Made by a program: the position numbers and the translations under genes. Source: JAGHAJ01 sp964559865 [NCBI: uncultured Synergistota bacterium] (GTDB taxonomy: Bacteria > Synergistota > JAGHAJ01). From it: a stretch of DNA of 40,343 nt. Under the pieces are notes generated by a model. That model had not been told where the DNA came from. It saw nothing but the letters and a program-made list of their open reading frames with translations, and did no database searches. Where the stretch lies: contig CAZLJD010000008.1 of NCBI GenBank assembly GCA_964559865.1, forward strand, positions 1 to 40,343. Direction: 5' to 3'. Shown here piece by piece: positions 31,320 through 40,171 of this stretch (its first letter is position 1; every line of letters starts with the position of its first letter).

Positions 31320-32183
31320 TTACTCCCCTCTTGTACCTGCTATTCCCGTTGGTTTAAGTACAAGCACAATAAGTATTATAGCGAAAGAAAGTCCAGAAGC
31401 CCATCCAGAACCTTCGGGCAAGTATGTACTAACTACAGATTCACTAATACCCAAAACAAGACTGGCTATTAAGGTACCCCATATGTTACCTAATCCACCC
31501 AAAATCAATATAGCAAAAGCCTTAAGACCAAGCTGGGCACCTTCCAAAGGGAACACATACATTATCAAAGATGACAATCCACCAGCTATACCACCCAGAG
31601 CTGAAGCTATAGAGAAAGCTATCAAGTAAGTCTTATCCACATCTATACCCACAAGTGCTGCTGCTTTCCTGTTTTGGCTAACTGCCCTCATAGCTTTACC
31701 AATCATAGTCCTATTAAACAGTGCCAAGAAAAGAGTCAGTAAAATAGCAATCACAAATGTTAATAGACGTGCAAGACCAACACTAACATACCCAATATGG
31801 ATACTCATATCAGAGTAAGAAGTGGTTACAGACCTAAAATCAGCCTTCCAGAGAATAAGCGCTACATTCTGTAATATTATGGAAATCCCAAAGGTAAGAA
31901 GAACCTGCTCAATTTCCTCTGCATCGAGAATAGGTTTAACACCAAACTTGTAGACAGCAATTCCAAGAGCAAAGAGCGTCACAGCACTCAACGGGAGGGA
32001 AAGAAGAGGATCCACTCCCCACAGTGTATATGCCCAATAGGTAACATATGCTCCCAACATTACGAAGTCTCCATGAGCAAAGTTAACTATGCCCATTATA
32101 CCAAGCACCATAGTAAGTCCTAATGTAACAAGCGCATACAACCCTGCCATCAATAAACCATTAACTACACATTGCGATAGCAA
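31320..32183 (-). CDS. livH: Branched-chain amino acid-type ABC permease LivH
   Basis: 287 residues, about eight membrane helices. TLGLTMVLGIMGIVNFAHGDFVMLGAY is split here only for identification as GIVNFAHGDFVMLG, the LivH block; AVSQNRKAAALVGID is the cytoplasmic loop. TTG start at 32183 with GGGGGGAG upstream. Confidence 0.85.
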   Translation of the reverse strand: MLSQCVVNGLLMAGLYALVTLGLTMVLGIMGIVNFAHGDFVMLGAYVTYWAYTLWGVDPLLSLPLSAVTLFALGIAVYKFGVKPILDAEEIEQVLLTFGISIILQNVALILWKADFRSVTTSYSDMSIHIGYVSVGLARLLTFVIAILLTLFLALFNRTMIGKAMRAVSQNRKAAALVGIDVDKTYLIAFSIASALGGIAGGLSSLIMYVFPLEGAQLGLKAFAILILGGLGNIWGTLIASLVLGISESVVSTYLPEGSGWASGLSFAIILIVLVLKPTGIAGTRGE

Positions 32184-32245
32184 CTCACTCCCCCCACTAG
32201 AGGGGACAACCCCTTAAAGGTCATCCCCACTTATTGTTATCCTTG

Positions 32246-33451
32246 CTACCTCTTATTCCAAGGCGGAACAGGATATATAAGCTTACCCGTTGCCTCATTT
32301 GAAGGCCATACAACAATAGATTTTCCATTTTGCCACTGAGTTATAATAAGCTTAGATATAGCCTGATGGAGCCCTCCCTCCTCACTGGGTTTAAAGGTTA
32401 TCCTACCTATAGGTGTCATCAAGTTAGTCTTTTCCAGTGCCTTGATAAGAGCGCTCTTATTTGTTGTTCCAGCCCTCTTTATGGCATCCACAAGAACAAG
32501 AAGATTTGCATAGGCCAAAGGTGCCCAATACTCTGGGGTTCTTCCAGGATAAAGCTTGTGATAATCTGCAAGCCATTGCTTAAGTCCAGGGATGGGTAAA
32601 GATGGAACCCAAACATCTACACCAGCTACATAATCACCAGCTTTACCAAGTTTCTTATACCCGGGGAAATTAGGTGCAACTATAAGGAAAAGCTTCGGAC
32701 TAAAGTTAATTTCTTTGGCCTGCTTGATCTGGAGTATGTAATCTCCAGCATAGCCCACGGAGTAGAATACATCTGGATGAAGCGACTTAGCTTTAGTAAG
32801 GAGGGGTGCAAAGTCCGAAGAGCCTGTCTTGTATGGCTCACACATAACTAACTTGAATCCTGCTTTCTTAGCATACTTTTTGAAATAGTCTGCACTTGTC
32901 GTTCCATACAAACCGTCCTCATATGCAAATGCTATAGTTTTTGGCCTCGCTTTTATAGACAACAGAAAGTCCCTAACAGTAGACTGACGGTGATAATCCC
33001 ATGGGTGAAAGTGGAAAAACCACCTTTCCTTTCCAACAAAGTGTTCTACCTTAGTAGAAGATGCTCCTATCCACAGCATTAGAGGTTTGTATCTTCTAAT
33101 AGCTCCACATATTGCGTAAGTAACAGTACTTGAATAGCCACCAAGTAGAGCTACAACCTTATCCTTTTCAACAAGTTTGCGTGCAGCTGAGACGCCAGTA
33201 GATGGATTACACTTTGTGTCCTCGTATATAAGCTTTATCTTCTTTCCCAACACACCACCCTGCCCATTAATCTTGTGAAGGGCCATCAGAAAGCCTCTTC
33301 TCTGCTCTTGTCCTGCCTCCGCGAATGTACCACCGCTCAAAGGAGATAATACACCAACTTTTATAACACCCTTTGCAGTAGCTACACCCAAGCTCCCAAC
33401 AACTAGCAAGCCTGCAACGACTACTACTAACCACAACTTGCCTCTGCTCAT
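32246..33451 (-). CDS. livK: LivK-type periplasmic substrate-binding protein
   Basis: 401 residues from ATG 33451 with GGGAGGTGG upstream; a longer frame to 33502 would place the signal peptide internally. Signal peptide ends near GVATA. VIKVGVLSPLSGG opens the type I periplasmic fold, with LLGGYSSTVTYAICG and FAYEDGLYGTTSADYFKK. At about 400 residues it is longer than leucine-binding LivJ/K and closer to family members for amides, aromatic acids or other carboxylates. Its genomic place between acetyl-CoA/HMG-CoA genes makes mevalonate a candidate ligand (inference). Confidence 0.85.
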   Translation of the reverse strand: MSRGKLWLVVVVAGLLVVGSLGVATAKGVIKVGVLSPLSGGTFAEAGQEQRRGFLMALHKINGQGGVLGKKIKLIYEDTKCNPSTGVSAARKLVEKDKVVALLGGYSSTVTYAICGAIRRYKPLMLWIGASSTKVEHFVGKERWFFHFHPWDYHRQSTVRDFLLSIKARPKTIAFAYEDGLYGTTSADYFKKYAKKAGFKLVMCEPYKTGSSDFAPLLTKAKSLHPDVFYSVGYAGDYILQIKQAKEINFSPKLFLIVAPNFPGYKKLGKAGDYVAGVDVWVPSLPIPGLKQWLADYHKLYPGRTPEYWAPLAYANLLVLVDAIKRAGTTNKSALIKALEKTNLMTPIGRITFKPSEEGGLHQAISKLIITQWQNGKSIVVWPSNEATGKLIYPVPPWNKR

Positions 33452-33464
33452 AAAACCCACCTCC

Positions 33465-33518
33465 CTAGCTGAATCTCCAGTAACCTCTCCTAAACAAAAC
33501 AAACACCTCCACTTCCAT
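33465..33518 (-). CDS. Possible 17-residue leader ORF before livK
   Basis: MEVEVFVLFRRGYWRFS from ATG 33518 with a very strong GGAGGGGGTGATA upstream, ending 13 bp before livK's start. It could be a leader peptide or translational coupler; or the purine-rich sequence may be chance. Confidence 0.25.
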   Translation of the reverse strand: MEVEVFVLFRRGYWRFS

Positions 33519-33551
33519 TATCACCCCCTCCAAAACAAAATCAACTGCACC

Positions 33552-33944
33552 TCACAAAAGTCTACACTTAGGACCATATACGATCGGTCCACCTTCTCCC
33601 TCTACAAAGAGCCTCCGGAAGACTATTTTCACCTTTTTCCCAATTTCAATGTCATCTATCTCAGAGTCCACAACCTGCAAGGTCAACTTAACCCCATTTG
33701 TCAGTTTCACGACTGCCACAGGTATAGGAGCAAACTCAGAAAATCCTTGACTTGGTACCCTCACCACCGTGTAGGAATAAATCTCACCCTCCTCTGGGAG
33801 TATAACTTTTTCCATACTCCCAGACTTACACACAGGACAAATCTTACGAGGAGGATAACTTATATGCCCACACTCCTTACACTTTGAAGCCTCTAATCTA
33901 TACCTTGGACCAACCTCCCGTCTTATCCTGGGAACTGTAAACAA
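33552..33944 (-). CDS. DUF35 zinc-ribbon/OB-fold scaffold protein
   Basis: 130 residues. An N-terminal rubredoxin-like zinc ribbon (C22, C25, C36, C39 in CKECG and CPVCK) is followed by an OB fold (GEIYSYTVVRVP, PIPVAVVKL, GKKVKIVFR). In archaea this protein bridges acetoacetyl-CoA thiolase and HMG-CoA synthase and offers a shared CoA channel. The TTG start abuts the thiolase stop, and thiolase's last codons contain a perfect GGAGGTGAT ribosome site. Gene order synthase-thiolase-DUF35 supports the same complex. Confidence 0.85.
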   Translation of the reverse strand: MFTVPRIRREVGPRYRLEASKCKECGHISYPPRKICPVCKSGSMEKVILPEEGEIYSYTVVRVPSQGFSEFAPIPVAVVKLTNGVKLTLQVVDSEIDDIEIGKKVKIVFRRLFVEGEGGPIVYGPKCRLL

Positions 33945-35099
33945 CTACATCACCTCCAAAATGTGCACAACCACGGTTCCACCAGATCCACCAAGGTTCT
34001 GTGTTAGCCCTATTCTGGCATTTTCTACTTGTCGATCCCCAGCACTACCCCTCAACTGCTCAACTATCTCAACCACCTGAGCTACACCAGTAGCACCAAC
34101 CGGGTGTCCCTTCCCTTTCAACCCCCCACTAGTGTTTACAGGAATCTTACCCCCTATACTAGTCAAACCACTCTCCACGGCCTCACCACCTTTGCCCTTC
34201 GGGACAAAGCCCAGATCCTCAATAGCACAAATTTCAGCAATCGTGAAGCAGTCATGTACCTCAGCAACATCCACATCTTCTGGCGATATACCTGCCATCT
34301 TATAAGCCTGCCTCGCTGCCTCAACCGTAGCTTTAAATCCAACCATGCTATCCCTGTCCGCAAGCGCAATCGTATCACTACCTTGTCCTATACCTGCAAT
34401 CCTCACTGGCACAGAGGAAAGCTTCTTTGCTATGGGCACTGTAGTTAAAATTACAGCTGCTGCTCCGTCACTTATAGGAGAACAGTCAAATAGGTGAAGT
34501 GGATCTGCTACCAGAGTAGACATTTCAACATCCTCTGGGGTAATTTTAATATGAAACTGCGCGTTAGGGTTTCTCAATGCATTCTCGTGATTCTTTACCG
34601 CTACTAGAGATAATTGCCTCCTTGTAGTGCCAAACTCATACATATGACGTCTTGCCACTAAAGCAAACAATCCCGGAAACGTAATACCCTGGTATCCCTC
34701 ATACTCCCTATCACCCGCTAAAGAGAGTGAATAAGTAGCCCTCTCAGTCGTAACATCCGTCATCTTCTCCACTCCTACTACAAGAACGATATCGCTGTGA
34801 CCAGAAGCAACATCCAAAAACCCCACCTTCAGGGCTGCAGAGGAAGAAGCACAAGCGTCCTCTACCCTCATAGAAGGAACCGGAGTAAGCCCAAGGTAGT
34901 CCGCAACAATGGAGCCCAAATGCTCTTGTTCTATAAGTGTGCCACCTGAAAAGTTGCCCACATAGATAGCATCAACATGATCTACCCCTGCATCCCTCAT
35001 AGCAGCCACAGAAGCTTCCACTGCCAAGTCCCTTATAGAGTAATCCCATAAGTTCCCGAATCTCGTCATTCCTACACCGGAAATTACTACATCTCTCAT
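33945..35099 (-). CDS. Acetoacetyl-CoA thiolase, archaeal/SCP2-like type
   Basis: 384 residues. Nucleophile C83 in [27 protein letters not shown] holds the catalytic His; the C-terminal second cysteine of bacterial thiolases is replaced by [12 protein letters not shown], as in archaeal and SCP2-type thiolases. It joins or splits acetyl-CoA units. It lies 3 bp after the HMG-CoA synthase gene and directly before the DUF35 gene, matching the archaeal complex that channels acetoacetyl-CoA. Confidence 0.85.
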   Translation of the reverse strand: MRDVVISGVGMTRFGNLWDYSIRDLAVEASVAAMRDAGVDHVDAIYVGNFSGGTLIEQEHLGSIVADYLGLTPVPSMRVEDACASSSAALKVGFLDVASGHSDIVLVVGVEKMTDVTTERATYSLSLAGDREYEGYQGITFPGLFALVARRHMYEFGTTRRQLSLVAVKNHENALRNPNAQFHIKITPEDVEMSTLVADPLHLFDCSPISDGAAAVILTTVPIAKKLSSVPVRIAGIGQGSDTIALADRDSMVGFKATVEAARQAYKMAGISPEDVDVAEVHDCFTIAEICAIEDLGFVPKGKGGEAVESGLTSIGGKIPVNTSGGLKGKGHPVGATGVAQVVEIVEQLRGSAGDRQVENARIGLTQNLGGSGGTVVVHILEVM

Positions 35100-35102
35100 A
35101 TT

Positions 35103-36152
35103 CTATACCTCCCTCAAAAGCCTTATCTTGCCACGTAGTTTTGCATAGGTCCCATAATCTACATATGTTTTCCTCTCCATCATTTCCTGAAGCTTTGGTG
35201 CGTTATCACGGACCTCTTTCAGCCTAGAAGTAATTCTCAGAATAAAAGAGTCACTACCAGCTCCAGAGCCGAAGGATGTTACCAGAATCACATCGCCTTC
35301 CTCAGCTACATCTAGCACGGCAGTTAATCCCAGCAACGAGCAACCTGAATAAGTATTACCTATCTTTGGAACAATCCAACCAGGCCTCAGCTGTTCTTCA
35401 GTAAAACCTAGCCTCTTACCAACTCTCAGGGGAAACTTACCATTAGGTTGGTGAAACACAGCATAAGTAATATTCTTCGGCGTAAGGCGAGCTTTCTCCA
35501 TAACCCCCCTTGCCGAATTCTCGATGTGTTTAAAGTAAGCAGGTTCACCGGTAAACGTACCTGCATGGCTCGGGTAGAACTGCCCATCTCTTCGCCAGAA
35601 GTCTGGAGTATCCGTAGAGTAAGAGTATGTTTCCACTATCTCGGCAATAAGGTTGTCACTCCCCACAACAAAGGCCGCACCTCCCGCTGCAGCCGTGTAC
35701 TCCAAAGCATTCCCCGGAGCTCCCTGGGAAGTATCTGCACCAATGCCAAGTGCATACTCAACTAGCCCAGCTTTTACCAAACCATACGCTATGAATACAC
35801 CTTCACTTCCAGCTTTGCACGCAAACTCCAAATCAGCTATATGGACCTCCGGTACAATACCAAGGGCTTCCGCTACCACAGTACCAGATGGTTTCACAGC
35901 ATAAGGCTTTGACTCCGAACCTATGTAGAGTGCCCCTATCTTCTTCGGATCTATCTCTGCCCTCCTCAGCGCACTCTTTGCACTCTCCACAGCAATAGTA
36001 ATAGCATCTTCATCTGCAGATGGCACAGTTTTCTCCTCCACAAGGATACCCCTCTTCAAAGCACTAGCGTCCCCTCCCCACTCCTTTGCTATTTCCTCTA
36101 CTTTGATACGTCGCCATGGAATGTAGCTTCCATATCCCACAATTCCAACCAC
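35103..36152 (-). CDS. HMG-CoA synthase, archaeal type
   Basis: 349 residues. Catalytic triad visible: E80 in IGSES, C112 in EFACKAG, H234 in FHQPNGKFP. The length and the [15 protein letters not shown] start match archaeal HMG-CoA synthases rather than the longer eukaryotic or Gram-positive MvaS. It converts acetoacetyl-CoA plus acetyl-CoA to HMG-CoA; in a thiolase/DUF35 complex the reverse flow may be feasible. First gene of the long operon, behind a strong regulated promoter. Confidence 0.9.
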   Translation of the reverse strand: MVGIVGYGSYIPWRRIKVEEIAKEWGGDASALKRGILVEEKTVPSADEDAITIAVESAKSALRRAEIDPKKIGALYIGSESKPYAVKPSGTVVAEALGIVPEVHIADLEFACKAGSEGVFIAYGLVKAGLVEYALGIGADTSQGAPGNALEYTAAAGGAAFVVGSDNLIAEIVETYSYSTDTPDFWRRDGQFYPSHAGTFTGEPAYFKHIENSARGVMEKARLTPKNITYAVFHQPNGKFPLRVGKRLGFTEEQLRPGWIVPKIGNTYSGCSLLGLTAVLDVAEEGDVILVTSFGSGAGSDSFILRITSRLKEVRDNAPKLQEMMERKTYVDYGTYAKLRGKIRLLREV

Positions 36153-36204
36153 GAGTAGAACACCCCCTCTTTACAGTCCTCGCCTTTAACAAAGATAATA
36201 TTAA

Positions 36205-36225
36205 TCTGGTATATTGTATACCAGA
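36205..36225 (-). promoter_or_regulatory. 9-3-9 palindromic operator over the transcription start
   Basis: TCTGGTATA and TATACCAGA are perfect inverted halves around a 3-bp centre, covering the predicted +1. It resembles FCD-type GntR sites built on GTATAC. A repressor bound here would block the promoter. Confidence 0.6.
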
Positions 36226-36228
36226 CAT

Positions 36229-36257
36229 ATTATAAAGAAAACTTAGATACTTGTCAA
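36229..36257 (-). promoter_or_regulatory. Consensus promoter of the HMG-CoA/Liv operon
   Basis: Leftward TTGACA (36252-36257), exactly 17 bp, TATAAT (36229-36234): a full consensus match, flanked by palindromes on both sides. Confidence 0.8.
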
Positions 36258-36266
36258 GTTAGGGAG

Positions 36267-36276
36267 TTGTATACAA
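36267..36276 (-). promoter_or_regulatory. Second palindrome, TTGTATACAA
   Basis: A perfect 10-bp palindrome 10 bp upstream of the -35 box, sharing the GTATAC core with the site at +1; likely a second binding site for the same regulator. Confidence 0.45.
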
Positions 36277-36569
36277 TTGGAGTAAAAATGCTAAACATCA
36301 TTAGGTAGTGCAATTTTCTACTACAAAGTAGCATCACCGTGTACTCTTATTCTCTATCAATCCAGGTTGCCTGCTTCTCCTCAGTGGGAGTCGAAACCCA
36401 GCTTTTCCACTTTTTCCAACACTGAAACTACACACAGTGCTCCCCTAAAATTGGGTCCTTGAAAAGTTAGACAAACTAGTACATAATTAGTCTGGTTATG
36501 TTATATGTCTGCCTTTCCACATAGGTCCAAGGGCAGGTAAGACACATTACAAGGGTGAGGAGGAACTTA
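36277..36569. other. Intergenic region between divergent operons
   Basis: No gene seen. A CTCC/GGAG small hairpin lies near 36378-36391, and an AT-rich TATGTTATATG near 36497 may hold the -10 of the chemoreceptor promoter, but no confident -35 was found. Confidence 0.3.
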
Positions 36570-38564
36570 ATGAAAAGGTATATCATAACTGAACCTGAAA
36601 AGTGTTCACTATGTCTATCATGTGTAAGAAACTGTCCCGTACATGCCAACAAAGTTTACGAAAAGGAAGGGTATGTAGAACCCCTCCTAGAGTTGTGTAT
36701 AGCATGCGGTGATTGCATCAAACATTGCCCAGAAAATGCAAGGAGATACATTCATGAGGGAGAGCTGCTTTATGAATGGTCTAAAAGAGGAAAAAAGGTG
36801 ATAGCTATAGTAGCACCCGCATACATCTCGCACTTTGTGGGTATCCCCCCCACAAAGTTATGCAGCGCCCTTAAAAAAGTAGGATTCACACAAGTGTGGG
36901 AAGTAGCAGTTGGAGCCGAATTCACAACACTGGCCGCTATCGAATGTCTCCAAAAGTATCCATCTAAAAAATTCATCACTTCTCCCTGCCCATCAATCGT
37001 AAACTACATTAAAAAATGGCTCCCCCAACTGCACGACTACCTTATGCCTGTCGACAGTCCCATGATGGCCCTCGGGCGCTATCTTAAGAAAAAGTATCCA
37101 GACTCTTCCGTGGTCTTCATAGGACCATGTATAGCTAAAAAGAGCGAAATAGAAGACCCAAACGTCAAGGGAATCGTAGACTTGGTTTTAACATTCGAGG
37201 AGATCGAAGAAATCTTCGCTGAGAAGAAGTTAAATCTAGAGTCTATGAAAGATGAGCTACTTGACGGATTCCAACCGTACTACGGTACCTCCTACCCTAT
37301 AAGTGGTGGGCTAATGCGAACAGCCAGCTTTTACATGAAGGACTTAGCAGATCCGGTTTTAGATACCGATATACTGATAATAGAAGGAAAAGAGAGGGTA
37401 GTTTCCTACCTCAAAGCATATCTCAAGAACATCCAAGAGGGAAAAGAGTCTCTAAACCCCAAGATAGTTGATATCCTCTACTGTGAAGGGTGTATAGACG
37501 GTCCAGCTGTCAGAAGGGATCTAACCGTTCCAGAGAAACGTCACCTAGTAGCCAAGTACACAAAAAGCAGAATGGTAGTAAAAAGTATGTTTGGAGTAAA
37601 AGCAGGACAGCAGGTAGCAAAGAAACTACTATCCGTCAGTCAAGTAAGGAGGGAATACGCCAGCATAGACGCATTCCGCGCATTTAAAAGAGAACCTGTT
37701 AGAATGAAAACTCCATCAGTACAAGAAATAGAAGAGGTTCTTAAGAGAACTAACAGACTGAATAATGAGCTGAACTGCGGGGCCTGTGGCTTCGAGAGTT
37801 GCAGGGAGAGAGCAGTAGCTGTACTTAACGGCCTAGTTCCATTAGAAATGTGTGTGCAGTACCAAAAAGAACGAGCTGAGGAACTCTTTAACGAAGTAAG
37901 GGAAAAGAATGATCACATCAGGGAAATCGTAGCTTCGGTTGTAGGCGCATTAGAAGATATAAAGAGAACCTCCAATGGTATGGTCATAGCAGTAGACAGC
38001 TTAGGCCAAAACTCTTCAGCCATTCACGAAGCTTCTCAAACCGGACAGATTGTTGTTAAGAATTTAGCAGGCATTAGGGACGAGATCCTCAACTTCAACA
38101 GGACGATGAATGAGGCAGTAGAGGAAGTTTCGCGGGAAGTAGCACACCTTTCCGAGATAGTTGATATGATAGCTAACATCTCTGACCAAACGAATTTACT
38201 TGCCTTGAATGCTGCGGTGGAATCAGCACGGTTAGGAGAAAGTAGTAGAGCCTTCGCCGTAATAGCGAGCGAGATAAGAGAACTAGCTGTAGAATCTGAA
38301 GAGTCCCTAGATGGTATAAGAGATCTAGTGAATAGTATACTAAGGAACTTCGATAAGTTAAAAGAGAAATCCAGAACTTTAGAAAAAGTCGGTGAGAATA
38401 CAACAACAGCCGCAGAATCCGTACTTAGGGAATTTGATAATATAAGGAAACTTCTAGAGACCACAGGATCAACCATAGAAGAGGTAACAGCTTCTATCGA
38501 GGAAGTGAAAGCTGGCATTGACGATATTTCCAGCTCCGTCGAAAAAGCGCTAAATGTAGGGTAA
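36570..38564 (+). CDS. Cytosolic chemoreceptor fused to an [FeFe]-hydrogenase-like sensor
   Basis: 664 residues from ATG 36570 (AGGAGG upstream; a GTG at 36555 is too early). Order: two ferredoxin clusters (C12/15/18/22 and C43/46/49/53); hydrogenase large-subunit domain (80-350) with TSPCP (C140), GPCIAKK (C187) and YCEGC (C305, C308); a 4Fe-4S domain (C403, C406, C411, C428); then a methyl-accepting signalling hairpin (SDQTNLLALNAAVESARLG near 538). The proton-transfer Cys of TSCCP is replaced by Pro and the last motif is CxxC instead of CxxxC, so catalysis is doubtful and sensing of H2 or redox state likely. No membrane segment. It would signal to CheA encoded elsewhere. Confidence 0.85.
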   Translation: MKRYIITEPEKCSLCLSCVRNCPVHANKVYEKEGYVEPLLELCIACGDCIKHCPENARRYIHEGELLYEWSKRGKKVIAIVAPAYISHFVGIPPTKLCSALKKVGFTQVWEVAVGAEFTTLAAIECLQKYPSKKFITSPCPSIVNYIKKWLPQLHDYLMPVDSPMMALGRYLKKKYPDSSVVFIGPCIAKKSEIEDPNVKGIVDLVLTFEEIEEIFAEKKLNLESMKDELLDGFQPYYGTSYPISGGLMRTASFYMKDLADPVLDTDILIIEGKERVVSYLKAYLKNIQEGKESLNPKIVDILYCEGCIDGPAVRRDLTVPEKRHLVAKYTKSRMVVKSMFGVKAGQQVAKKLLSVSQVRREYASIDAFRAFKREPVRMKTPSVQEIEEVLKRTNRLNNELNCGACGFESCRERAVAVLNGLVPLEMCVQYQKERAEELFNEVREKNDHIREIVASVVGALEDIKRTSNGMVIAVDSLGQNSSAIHEASQTGQIVVKNLAGIRDEILNFNRTMNEAVEEVSREVAHLSEIVDMIANISDQTNLLALNAAVESARLGESSRAFAVIASEIRELAVESEESLDGIRDLVNSILRNFDKLKEKSRTLEKVGENTTTAAESVLREFDNIRKLLETTGSTIEEVTASIEEVKAGIDDISSSVEKALNVG

Positions 38565-38575
38565 ACTCGAGGTAG

Positions 38576-38592
38576 ACTTGCTACACGCAAGT
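38576..38592 (+). terminator. Hairpin after the chemoreceptor gene
   Basis: ACTTGC and GCAAGT with a 5-base loop, about 12 bp after the stop; no U-run follows. Confidence 0.35.
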
Positions 38593-38628
38593 AGTGAACG
38601 AGGAAAGAACAACATCAGGGGCGCTAAA

Positions 38629-38668
38629 ACTATAACATTTATAATACCTCAATATAACATAACTATGG
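38629..38668 (+). repeat. Iteron-like repeats upstream of rep
   Basis: One full 22-bp copy (starting ACTATAACATTTATAATACC) and a partial second match the iterons at 40062-40140. Located upstream of rep's promoter, they would let Rep regulate its own synthesis. Confidence 0.6.
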
Positions 38669-38689
38669 TGGCTGTGTTAATACAAGCTC

Positions 38690-38717
38690 TTTACACAAAA
38701 GTATAAATACCTTTAAT
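38690..38717 (+). promoter_or_regulatory. Promoter of rep
   Basis: TTTACA (38690-38695), 16-bp spacer, TTTAAT (38712-38717), followed by AGGAGG before ATG 38744. Confidence 0.45.
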
Positions 38718-38743
38718 AATACAAATTCTATTAGGAGGAACCC

Positions 38744-39967
38744 ATGGGTGGATTGTTGGACATGCGCAAGAGTGCAGTTGTGCTCCAGAAGCCAAGTGGC
38801 ACCGTGGCAATCAGTGTAGAGATAAATGCCATTCAGCGAAAGTTCTACAATGCCTTACTATACTTAGCCAAACAAGAACTGCGTAAAAATCCAGATAAAG
38901 TTTCCTTCAAGATACCACTTACGAAACTGAAGAGTGTACTAGACATCTCGGAAAGAGACAAGAACAATGCGTACTACATCGAAAAAGTGGAAGAGCTAAC
39001 CGGTAAGAAAGCAAAGTACAATATTTTGGGCAAGGATAAGACCATATGGGGCATCTTTGTACTTCTGGCCTCGGTTGAGTTTACCAAGGATGAGAGAAAT
39101 GGAACTATAGAGGTGAAATTTGAAGTCCCTGAGTTCGTTAGGAGAGCAATGATAGATCCCCACGGCATCTATGCGAACATCAATCTAGTGGTTATTAGAG
39201 GACTAAAGAGTAAATACTCAATAATCCTGTATGAGCTGGTAAAGGACTATGTGAAGGGGGAAAGTGAGATACCGGAGATGAGTATGGACAAATTTAGAGA
39301 GTTATTTGGTATAAAGGGCAAGTATAAGTTGATCCCTATGTTGAAACAAAGAGTACTTGATGTTGCTGTGAAGGAGCTAAACAGTAACGGTGACATAGGT
39401 TTCACCGTGAGCTATGAGCTACGCAAAGAAGGTAGAACATACACAAGTATAAAGTTTCATGTTAAGCCAAAGCCGGGAAAATTACTCCGCAAGGCTCCTG
39501 CAATAGACATTAAAGATATTCATGAAAGAGACAATTTAACGGCTCTACTCTCGATTTTACCAGGCAATTGTAGGGTAAAGGAAAAAGTAATATCTACAAT
39601 ATTGGCAGGCCTAAGAAAATACGACTTTGACTATGTTAAATCACAGGTAGAATATGTATCTGAGATACTGAGGAAACAAAGAATCAGGAATATAGCAGGC
39701 TACCTAAAAAAGGCTATGGAGGATGACTATGCCGGGACGGCAGAAGTTGACATAGATATAGTAGGTGAAGACTGGAAGAGAAAGTTGATAGGCAAAGTAG
39801 TGTCGCTGAAGGGAGAGCAGGGTCGTTACGAAATAACAGTAATTAACAACCCTGATGAAGACGACAAATGCTTAGTCCGCTTAGATAATGTTGAAACAGG
39901 AGAAGTACTTTGGCGTAGAATATCCTCGCGGAAGTTAAGAGCTCTTGCAGAGCATAAGGGCTGGTAG
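38744..39967 (+). CDS. Plasmid replication initiator (Rep_3/RepB winged-helix family)
   Basis: 407 residues. Two winged-helix domains in the first ~230 residues fit the Rep_3 initiator fold: AIQRKFYNALLYLAKQEL, then SKYSIILYELVKDY and MSMDKFRELFGIKGKYK, with VLDVAVKELN and a beta-hairpin VSYELRKEGRTYTSIKFHV. A C-terminal extension of about 170 residues includes a basic KKQR-like segment and ends with a beta-rich domain (KLIGKVVSLKGEQGRYE). Such proteins bind iterons and open the origin. Iterons occur both upstream and downstream of the gene. ATG supported by AGGAGG. Confidence 0.85.
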   Translation: MGGLLDMRKSAVVLQKPSGTVAISVEINAIQRKFYNALLYLAKQELRKNPDKVSFKIPLTKLKSVLDISERDKNNAYYIEKVEELTGKKAKYNILGKDKTIWGIFVLLASVEFTKDERNGTIEVKFEVPEFVRRAMIDPHGIYANINLVVIRGLKSKYSIILYELVKDYVKGESEIPEMSMDKFRELFGIKGKYKLIPMLKQRVLDVAVKELNSNGDIGFTVSYELRKEGRTYTSIKFHVKPKPGKLLRKAPAIDIKDIHERDNLTALLSILPGNCRVKEKVISTILAGLRKYDFDYVKSQVEYVSEILRKQRIRNIAGYLKKAMEDDYAGTAEVDIDIVGEDWKRKLIGKVVSLKGEQGRYEITVINNPDEDDKCLVRLDNVETGEVLWRRISSRKLRALAEHKGW

Positions 39968-39975
39968 TTTTTATG

Positions 39976-40000
39976 ACTACCACAACCTGTAGTAGTTTTT
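39976..40000 (+). terminator. Terminator of rep
   Basis: ACTAC and GTAGT with an 8-base loop, followed by AGTTTTT. The first arm can alternatively pair with GGTAGT just after the stop codon. Confidence 0.5.
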
Positions 40001-40061
40001 AATATTTTTAAAGTTTTTAGGACCTGGAAGTTCAATAGTGACAAGCCTTTCTTGGATGTAT

Positions 40062-40159
40062 ACTATAACATTTTTAATACCCCACTATAACATTTTTAAT
40101 ACCCCACTATAACATTTTTAATACCCCACTATAACATTTACATTGGATTATGTTATAGT
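40062..40159 (+). repeat. Rep-binding iterons (22 bp)
   Basis: Units of ACTATAACATTTTTAATACC plus CC start at 40062, 40084, 40106 and (partial) 40128. An inverted ATGTTATAGT sits at 40150-40159. The 22-bp spacing is two helical turns, typical of iterons. Confidence 0.85.
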
Positions 40160-40162
40160 CTC

Positions 40163-40171
40163 TGTGGATAA
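40163..40171 (+). promoter_or_regulatory. DnaA box
   Basis: TGTGGATAA is the exact complement of the consensus TTATCCACA and lies 3 bp after the last iteron element. Confidence 0.65.

Noticed and set aside
36360-36440. tRNA-like stretch (GGGAGTCGAAACCC)
   Set aside because: No acceptor, anticodon or D-arm pairing could be built around it.
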